From Coriobacteriales bacterium (GTDB lineage: Bacteria; Actinomycetota; Coriobacteriia; Coriobacteriales; UBA8131): 5,559 nt of DNA. Under the pieces are notes generated by a model. It was not told where the DNA came from, ran no database searches, and saw only the letters and a program-made list of their open reading frames with translations. A program made the position numbers and the translations under genes. The first letter of the stretch is position 1; each line of letters starts with the position of its first letter. This document shows positions 1-3,915 of this stretch, in pieces. The stretch lies in the NCBI GenBank assembly GCA_031267175.1, contig JAIRZP010000232.1:1-5559 (forward strand). The letters run 5' to 3'.

Positions 1-1000
1 TCTGGCCTTTTACGGGCAGTTCTTCGGACGGCAGGGTCAGCTTGTCGGCTATCCAGCGGATGTTGCCCGGGTCAAGCACCGCTGTGCGGTCAAAGCGCGA
101 GTCGGCCGTAAAGCGCACCGTGAGCTCGTAGACGTTCAAGGTCTCATCCGGCAGGGCGCGGCGCAGATAACTGGCCCGTACCCCGAGCCAGGCCGCGCCG
201 TGGGGAACCTCGCTGGCGGTGGTAAGGGTCATGCCCCAGTCGAGGGCCAATACCTCATGCTCCCCTGTCTTCTGCACCCTGCTGATGTTTTTGACGCCGG
301 AGACCTTGATGCTGGCCAGCGTGCTGGGGGCTCGAACCAGCTCGGCGGAGGGAGCAATCTGCATGATTCTGCCCTCATCAACCACGGCGATTGAGTCACA
401 GAAATGAAAGGCCTCGTCGATGTCATGGGAGACATAGAGCACCGTGCCCTCAAAGCGCTCGAAGAGTTCAATGAGGCCCTCTTCGAGGTCGGCCTTGAGG
501 TGTGCGTCAAGCGCCGAGAAGGGCTCGTCGAGCATGAGGATGCTCGGCCCGGCGGCCAGCATTCGGGCCAGGGCCACCCGCTGTTGCTGGCCGCCGGACA
601 GCCGCGCCGGATACCGCGAGCCATAGCCCCTGAGCTTGAAGCGCTCCAGCTGGGCGCTCACCTGCGCGTGCACCTCGTCCTTGCTCATGCTCCGAGGCAG
701 CCCGGCAGAGATATTCTGGGCCACGGTGAGATTGGGAAAGAGCTTGTAGTCCTGAAAGAGCAGGGCCGTCTTGCGCCACTGCGGTTTGAGGTTGATACGC
801 GCCGAAGAATCAAAGAACACCTCGCCGTTGACCACGATGCGTCCCTCGTCGGGAGTGACGAGCCCGGCAATGCAGCGCATCGTCAAGCTCTTGCCGCAGC
901 CGGAGGCACCGAGGAAGCCCAGGGTCATATCTCCCGTTGCAAAGGCAACATCAAGGCTGAAGCTGGGATAGCGTTTTTTGATGGCGACCTCGATGCTCAC
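1..1000 (-). CDS. modC: Molybdate ABC transporter ATP-binding protein ModC (3' end outside window)
   Basis: This is the cytoplasmic ATPase that powers molybdate import through ModB. The first 333 residues are visible with no stop; the C-terminus lies beyond the left edge. The ABC core is complete: Walker A GASGCGKS (31-38), Q-loop Gln83 in LFQDYKLFP, signature LSGGQQQR (134-141), Walker B SILMLDEP (153-160), D-loop SALD (162-165) and switch His192 in SHD. From about residue 215 a C-terminal region with VSGVKNISR and a later WLGVRASYLR stretch looks like the TOBE/MOP-type regulatory domain of molybdate and related ATPases. The start is GTG at 1000, chosen because it overlaps the modB stop (GTGA), gives the expected N-terminus (VSIEVAIKKR) and follows a GAGGGGAGAGG ribosome site. 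The overlap implies translational coupling to modB. A sulfate, tungstate or iron ATPase would look similar; the linked modA and modB favour molybdate or tungstate. Confidence 0.93.
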   Translation of the reverse strand, partial: MSIEVAIKKRYPSFSLDVAFATGDMTLGFLGASGCGKSLTMRCIAGLVTPDEGRIVVNGEVFFDSSARINLKPQWRKTALLFQDYKLFPNLTVAQNISAGLPRSMSKDEVHAQVSAQLERFKLRGYGSRYPARLSGGQQQRVALARMLAAGPSILMLDEPFSALDAHLKADLEEGLIELFERFEGTVLYVSHDIDEAFHFCDSIAVVDEGRIMQIAPSAELVRAPSTLASIKVSGVKNISRVQKTGEHEVLALDWGMTLTTASEVPHGAAWLGVRASYLRRALPDETLNVYELTVRFTADSRFDRTAVLDPGNIRWIADKLTLPSEELPVKGQ

Positions 1001-2454
1001 GTGCCTCTCCCCTCGTCCTTCTCACTCTTCTCACTCTTCACATCCCTCACATACTTCTCTTCCTTCACATCCTTCTCATCCCGCTCTTCCCTTTCCCCCT
1101 TTGTCCCTGTGCCGAGGCGGAACTTCTGCGTATGACGCGCGTAGAGGTTGATGAAGAGGATGACGACGAACGAGATGAGGATGACCACGAACACCCAGAA
1201 GGTCGCCACGTCGCTGCGCCCGCCCATCCATTGAAAGTAGATGGCTATGGGCATGGTCTGCGTGACGCCGGCATAGTTGCCCGCCACAAACAACGTGGCC
1301 CCAAACTCGCCCATGGCCCGCGCAAAGGCCAGGACCGTGCCGGCGGCGATGGAGGGCCAGGCCAATGGCAGCATCAGCTTGAAGAAGATGCGCCCCTCTC
1401 CCCAACCGAGCGTGCGGGCAGCGTCGAGCATGTTGGCATCCTGGGCCTCAAAGGCACCACGCGCCGTGCGGTACAGCAGCGGAAACGACACCACCGTGGC
1501 CGCTATCACCGCCGCGGGCCACGAAAACACCAGCTCTATGCCGTGGTCGATAAGCCAACGGCCAACATCCGTCGAATTGCCAAACACCACCAGGAGTAGA
1601 AAACCAATGACCGTAGGAGGCAGCACCATGGGGATGGTAAAGACGGCATCCAGCACATCCTTGACGTGCTCAGAGGCCTTGAGAGAGAGCCGCGCGGCTG
1701 CGAGCCCCAGCACAAACACAAAGATCATGGCTGTGAGCGAAGTGCGGAGACTCACCCAGAAGGGCCGGTAGTCCATGTTGGTGAGGAAGTTCGTGAAGGC
1801 ATCCCAGCCTTCTGGAGCGGCTTGGATGGCGAGCGTGTCTGCCGGCACCAGCATACCCGTCTCCACAAACAAAGCCTGCTTGCTTATGTCCGGAGCGGGA
1901 CGGGCATCGGGCTCAGCCGTAATCGTTGCGTAGTAGTAGCCTGGCTCCAGCTCAACGCCAAAGTGAATGAGGCAGCTTTCGTGGGCAACCGAGTCCGAGC
2001 TGGTAAACACCGCCGGCAGATCCAGCTGTTTAAGGGTGAGGCCCCCGTCGGCGTTGGCCTCATCAAGCGCAAAGAGCAGTGCCAGCAAGTTTTCCTGAGC
2101 AGCGGTGTCCTCGGTAAAGTCCAGGCCAAAGGAGGCGCTTGTCTCCCGGGGGAGGTAGATGAGCAGCTCGTCTTCAAGGGCTACCGCCGCAAAGGCCGCC
2201 TGCCCTGCCAGCGGATAGCGATAGCCTCGATCCTCACCTTCATACGCGCGCGCGGTGCCCTTGTTGTTGCGGGCAAAGTCGTCCACGGCAAAACTGACGC
2301 CCTCAAGCGCCGCGGCGGTACCGCTGGCATCGAGGCTTATCTCCCCGGCCGCCAGTGCGGAAACAGGCATGAACAGCATGGTGCCCATCAAAACGATGAG
2401 CACCATGACGGTTCGTACTATCACTCTCAACCGGTTACGCATCTCTTGTGGCAT
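997..2454 (-). CDS. modB: Molybdate ABC transporter permease ModB with large extracytoplasmic N-terminal domain
   Basis: This is the membrane channel of the molybdate importer, 485 residues against about 225-270 for usual ModB proteins. Residues 11-36 form a hydrophobic segment ending in SALAAG, which could be a membrane anchor or a cleaved signal. Residues 38-225 are soluble-looking and I do not recognise them. The permease core follows (about 228-438), with membrane segments near 236-256, 273-291, 308-330, 364-380 and 416-438. The EAA loop is excellent: DAARTLGWGEGR, then LPLAW, then VLAFARAMGEFGAT (343-387), closely matching ModB family sequence. Residues 452-485 form a charged tail (see repeat entry). 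The ATG at 2454 has only a weak ribosome site (AAGTGG); ATG at 2442 (residue 5) is an alternative that keeps the hydrophobic segment. It lies 150 bases after modA and overlaps modC by 4 bases. The permease assignment is secure; the role of the extra domain is unknown. Confidence 0.93.
   Translation of the reverse strand: MPQEMRNRLRVIVRTVMVLIVLMGTMLFMPVSALAAGEISLDASGTAAALEGVSFAVDDFARNNKGTARAYEGEDRGYRYPLAGQAAFAAVALEDELLIYLPRETSASFGLDFTEDTAAQENLLALLFALDEANADGGLTLKQLDLPAVFTSSDSVAHESCLIHFGVELEPGYYYATITAEPDARPAPDISKQALFVETGMLVPADTLAIQAAPEGWDAFTNFLTNMDYRPFWVSLRTSLTAMIFVFVLGLAAARLSLKASEHVKDVLDAVFTIPMVLPPTVIGFLLLVVFGNSTDVGRWLIDHGIELVFSWPAAVIAATVVSFPLLYRTARGAFEAQDANMLDAARTLGWGEGRIFFKLMLPLAWPSIAAGTVLAFARAMGEFGATLFVAGNYAGVTQTMPIAIYFQWMGGRSDVATFWVFVVILISFVVILFINLYARHTQKFRLGTGTKGEREERDEKDVKEEKYVRDVKSEKSEKDEGRGT
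1016..1101 (-). repeat. Low-complexity polypurine repeat coding for the charged ModB tail
   Basis: The last roughly 34 codons of modB are a nearly pure purine-rich stretch on the coding strand (pyrimidine-rich on the plus strand). It contains the tandem 9-mer AGTGAGAAG twice (1018-1035), GATGTGAAG twice, and related GAG/AAG/GAT/GTG units. Of residues 453-483, 23 of 31 are Glu, Lys, Asp or Arg. Codons here (AGG, AGT, GAT, GTG, AAG) differ from the rest of modB, which suggests growth by repeat expansion. The tail would lie in the cytoplasm beside ModC, immediately before the modB/modC overlap. Confidence 0.75.
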
Positions 2455-2458
2455 TATA
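2453..2458 (-). promoter_or_regulatory. Perfect -10 hexamer overlapping the modB start (possible internal promoter)
   Basis: The minus strand reads GGACTATAATGCC, so a consensus TATAAT overlaps the ATG at 2454. The hexamer 17 bases upstream (CGTCAG, 2481-2476) is a poor -35 box. If used, the transcript would begin near 2446, leaving the ATG at 2442 almost leaderless. It may simply be chance within the start region. Confidence 0.2.
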
Positions 2459-2506
2459 GTCCACTTGAGGCTGCCCTGACGTGAGGCTGCTGCCGCATAC
2501 GCTATT

Positions 2507-2532
2507 CCGGTAGCGCGCTTTTAGCGCTACGG
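2507..2532. other. GC-rich hairpin in the modA-modB gap
   Basis: On the plus strand GTAGCGC (2510-2516) and GCGCTAC (2524-2530) form a perfect 7-bp stem with a 7-base loop; allowing one bulged G at 2509 extends it with two more C-G pairs. There is no T-run on either side, so it does not look like an intrinsic terminator. It sits midway in the 150-base gap (2455-2604), where it could protect the modA mRNA end or reduce readthrough into modB. A weaker 5-bp CACGG/CCGTG pair occurs at 2560-2581. I see no gene in this gap. Confidence 0.45.
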
Positions 2533-2604
2533 CTTCCCACTGCCATCCTGGGCGGAGCACACGGGCGCTTTGCTTACCGTGACAGCGGAAAGACCAGCAG
2601 GCGA

Positions 2605-3525
2605 TTAAGACGCGGCTACCTCAAAGCCATACTGCGCCCAGATCCTCAGGGCATCCGGGTTCGTGAGGCAGAACTCGAGGAAGCGGTCAGCCTCGCTGGC
2701 ATTGGCCGAGCCGGCAACCACAGCACCCGGATAGACGATATTCTTGTGGGTGTCGGCCGGTACAACAAAGGCCTGCTCGATGTCGTCATAGCGATACAGG
2801 TCGCTGGTGTAGACAAAACCTATCTGGGCGTCTCCCGTGGCGACCGTCTTGGCTACATTGCCCACGCTGGACTGGATGACGACCTTGTCAGCAAAGCCCT
2901 CGAGGTACTCGCCGCCCTTGCCGGAATCGGTAGAATACAGGCCTATGGTGAAGAGGCTCTGGTTGGCATAGGAGCCGGCGGGCACGGCGTCCGCGTCGCC
3001 GATGGCCACCTTGCTGATGGCACTGCCATTGACATCCGTGAGGGCGCTGATGGTCACATCAGAACCGGCCTGCTTGACGATGATAAGGTCGTTTTGGAAC
3101 ATATTGCTGCGCGTGGCCTCGTCGATGTTGCCATTCTCAACGGCGGTATCCATTGTGGCAGAGGAAGCAGTGATGAGGATGTCTGCCGGAGCACCACCCT
3201 GCAGCTCGGTGACGAGGTCGCCGGAGCCCTTGAACTGGCTGTCGGCAAAGCTGACATTGGGGTTCTCTGAGGTGTAGAGGGCCTGCACCTCTGGGAGGGC
3301 CCTCTCGAGCGAGTTGGCTGCAAAGATCTGCAGTTCAACGGCGGCGGCGGCAGGCTCAGCCCCACTGGACGCGGAACCGCTCGACGCCGTGCCACTGTCC
3401 GGAGCCGGTGTGTTGCCACCACAGGCCGCGAGGCCGAGCGCCGTGGAAGCAATCAATACCACACTCAGCAACAATGCGACGAACCTGCCGGTAGAGCGCT
3501 TGCCTTCTTTCTTGACTTGGAACAT
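2605..3525 (-). CDS. modA: Molybdate-binding lipoprotein ModA
   Basis: This is the extracytoplasmic binding protein that captures molybdate (or tungstate) and delivers it to ModB. The 306-residue length fits the family plus a linker. Residues 1-34 are a lipoprotein signal (basic start, hydrophobic 15-31, lipobox LAAC at 32-35), so Cys35 should be lipidated. A Ser/Gly/Ala/Pro-rich linker follows (36-62). The binding fold has the expected landmarks: FAANSLERALPEV (68-80), FKGSGDLVTELQGGAPADILITAS (98-121), VAIGDADAVPAGSYA (173-187) and SSVGNVAKTVATGDAQIGFVYTSD (219-242). These correspond to the oxyanion-contacting Ser and backbone segments of ModA, and the GDxxxVPAGxYA block is typical. The ATG at 3525 is preceded by AAGGAGA at good spacing. 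It is the first gene of the modABC operon. ModA proteins of this type may carry tungstate as well; sequence alone cannot separate the two. Confidence 0.95.
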   Translation of the reverse strand: MFQVKKEGKRSTGRFVALLLSVVLIASTALGLAACGGNTPAPDSGTASSGSASSGAEPAAAAVELQIFAANSLERALPEVQALYTSENPNVSFADSQFKGSGDLVTELQGGAPADILITASSATMDTAVENGNIDEATRSNMFQNDLIIVKQAGSDVTISALTDVNGSAISKVAIGDADAVPAGSYANQSLFTIGLYSTDSGKGGEYLEGFADKVVIQSSVGNVAKTVATGDAQIGFVYTSDLYRYDDIEQAFVVPADTHKNIVYPGAVVAGSANASEADRFLEFCLTNPDALRIWAQYGFEVAAS

Positions 3526-3530
3526 ACTCT

Positions 3531-3537
3531 TCTCCTT
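3531..3537 (-). promoter_or_regulatory. Ribosome binding site of modA
   Basis: The minus strand reads GAAAAGGAGAAGAGT directly before the ATG at 3525. The AAGGAG core, with 6 bases to the start codon, is strong and fixes this start over internal alternatives. It contrasts with the weak site of modB, which fits the usual excess of binding protein over permease. Confidence 0.8.
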
Positions 3538-3601
3538 TTCTCGTTGTACCAGAAGCAGCGTGGAGTTCCTCCAGCCCTGCTTCCAGCTGAATAACCTGGT
3601 A

Positions 3602-3610
3602 AGTATAGCA
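3602..3610 (-). promoter_or_regulatory. Extended -10 promoter candidate for modABC
   Basis: The minus strand carries TGCTATACT (3610 to 3602), an extended -10 motif (TGnTATAAT with one mismatch). The -35 position (CAAGAC, 3630-3625) is poor, as is common for extended -10 promoters. Predicted transcription start is near 3595, giving a leader of about 70 bases to modA. The outer inverted-repeat arm at 3614-3621 lies directly upstream, within the presumed spacer. Confidence 0.45.
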
Positions 3611-3613
3611 GTT

Positions 3614-3693
3614 CACTTTTGCCCGTCTTGCCGCAGGTGCTCAGTGCAGGGGTGACCGGTGTGTGAGCCTGCAGCTGAGCAGCCTCAAAAGTG
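3614..3693. repeat. Nested inverted repeats between the divergent promoters
   Basis: An inner inverted repeat pairs GCTCAGTGCAGG (3639-3650) with CCTGCAGCTGAGC (3668-3680): 12 base pairs with one bulged C, plus a T-A pair outside. The 17-base loop contains GGTGACC and ACCGGT. Around it lies an outer perfect 8-bp inverted repeat, CACTTTTG (3614-3621) and CAAAAGTG (3686-3693). No T-run follows on either strand, so a terminator is unlikely. As DNA this could be an operator shared by both directions; as RNA it would be a stable hairpin. The bound factor is unknown. Confidence 0.55.
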
Positions 3694-3721
3694 GGTAGAT
3701 ACAAGCGGACGTCAAGGAGGG

Positions 3722-3757
3722 TTATCCCTATGATGCCGCGTATGGTCATCCCCATAA
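3722..3757. repeat. Paired 12-base repeats forming a dyad (candidate operator)
   Basis: TTATCCCTATGA (3722-3733) and TCATCCCCATAA (3746-3757) match at 9 of 12 positions as direct repeats, 24 bases start to start. The same bases also make a symmetric dyad: TTAT/ATAA and ATGA/TCAT share one centre at 3739.5. The pair ends just upstream of the extended -10 at 3759-3767 and would cover its -35 region, a typical place for an activator or repressor. It overlaps the possible small ORF at 3730, so the two readings compete. Confidence 0.4.
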
Positions 3758-3819
3758 GTGCTATAGTGTTGGCAGGCTTTCTCCATGGACAGGGAAGCCG
3801 CTGGCAGGGTACGTGCTGA
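3730..3819 (+). CDS. Possible small hydrophobic peptide or leader ORF (29 codons)
   Basis: ATG at 3730 is preceded by AAGGAGG (3714-3720) with a 9-base gap, the best Shine-Dalgarno in the window. The ORF encodes 29 residues ending at TGA 3817-3819. The start MMPRMVIPISAIVLAGFL has a basic residue followed by a hydrophobic run (5-18) long enough for a short membrane helix; the rest is polar (HGQGSRWQGTC). It could be a small membrane protein or a leader peptide controlling the flavoprotein gene 96 bases downstream. It is in the same frame as that gene, with the TGA as the only intervening stop. Against it: the length is easily reached by chance, and the best promoter candidate (3759-3767) lies inside the ORF, so an upstream promoter would be needed. 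No family is recognised. Confidence 0.3.
   Translation: MMPRMVIPISAIVLAGFLHGQGSRWQGTC
3759..3767 (+). promoter_or_regulatory. Extended -10 promoter candidate for the flavoprotein gene
   Basis: The plus strand has TGCTATAGT, an extended -10 motif with one mismatch in the hexamer, nearly identical to the TGCTATACT on the opposite strand. The -35 position (CGTATG, 3739-3744) is poor and falls inside the dyad at 3722-3757, which would suit activator-dependent transcription. Predicted start is near 3774, giving a leader of about 140 bases. Confidence 0.4.
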
Positions 3820-3832
3820 CAGGGCGACCGCG
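3788..3832 (+). repeat. Three degenerate 15-base tandem repeats in the flavoprotein leader
   Basis: Units begin exactly 15 bases apart at 3788, 3803 and 3818: GACAGGGAAGCCGCT, GGCAGGGTACGTGCT and GACAGGGCGACCGCG. The shared core is GRCAGGG. Unit 1 matches unit 3 at 11 of 15 and unit 2 at 10 of 15 positions. Function is unknown; it could be a binding array or a decayed repeat. The remainder of the leader (3833-3905) is purine-rich with no gene that I can support. Confidence 0.4.
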
Positions 3833-3905
3833 TAATACCACAGAGGAAGCACAGAAGAAGAAGGACCCCCCAAAAGTTGCCGGGAGGCAGCGAAGATTGC
3901 GTTAA

Positions 3906-3913
3906 AAGGAGAG
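3906..3913 (+). promoter_or_regulatory. Ribosome binding site of the flavoprotein gene
   Basis: AAGGAGAG lies immediately before the ATG at 3916, with about 4 bases between GGAG and the start codon. It fixes the start that gives a complete twin-arginine signal peptide; no better start lies upstream in frame. Confidence 0.75.
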
Positions 3914-3915
3914 AA

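Noticed and set aside
404..1135. Plus-strand 243-codon ORF opposite modC
   Set aside because: It runs antisense to a complete ABC ATPase core and across the modB/modC junction; its protein is low-complexity (FSLFSLFTSLTYFSSFTSF) with no family features.
2455..2604. Molybdenum-cofactor or cobalamin riboswitch in the modA-modB gap
   Set aside because: Some short strings (GGGAAGCCG, AGACCAGCAGG) recall cobalamin riboswitch boxes, but order, strand and spacing do not fit, and I cannot reproduce a Moco RNA fold. A covariance-model scan against Rfam would decide.
3639..3680. Intrinsic terminator for either strand
   Set aside because: The stem is strong but neither side is followed by a T-run, and it lies between divergent promoters where a terminator is not expected.
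3817..3819. TGA recoding (selenocysteine or readthrough) fusing the small ORF to the flavoprotein
   Set aside because: It is the only in-frame stop between the two, but no convincing hairpin follows within the distance required for a bacterial SECIS, and the flavoprotein has its own ribosome site and Tat start.
3785..3835. 16-codon ORF MDREAAGRVRADRATA
   Set aside because: Very short, no ribosome site at useful spacing, and explained by the 15-base tandem repeats.
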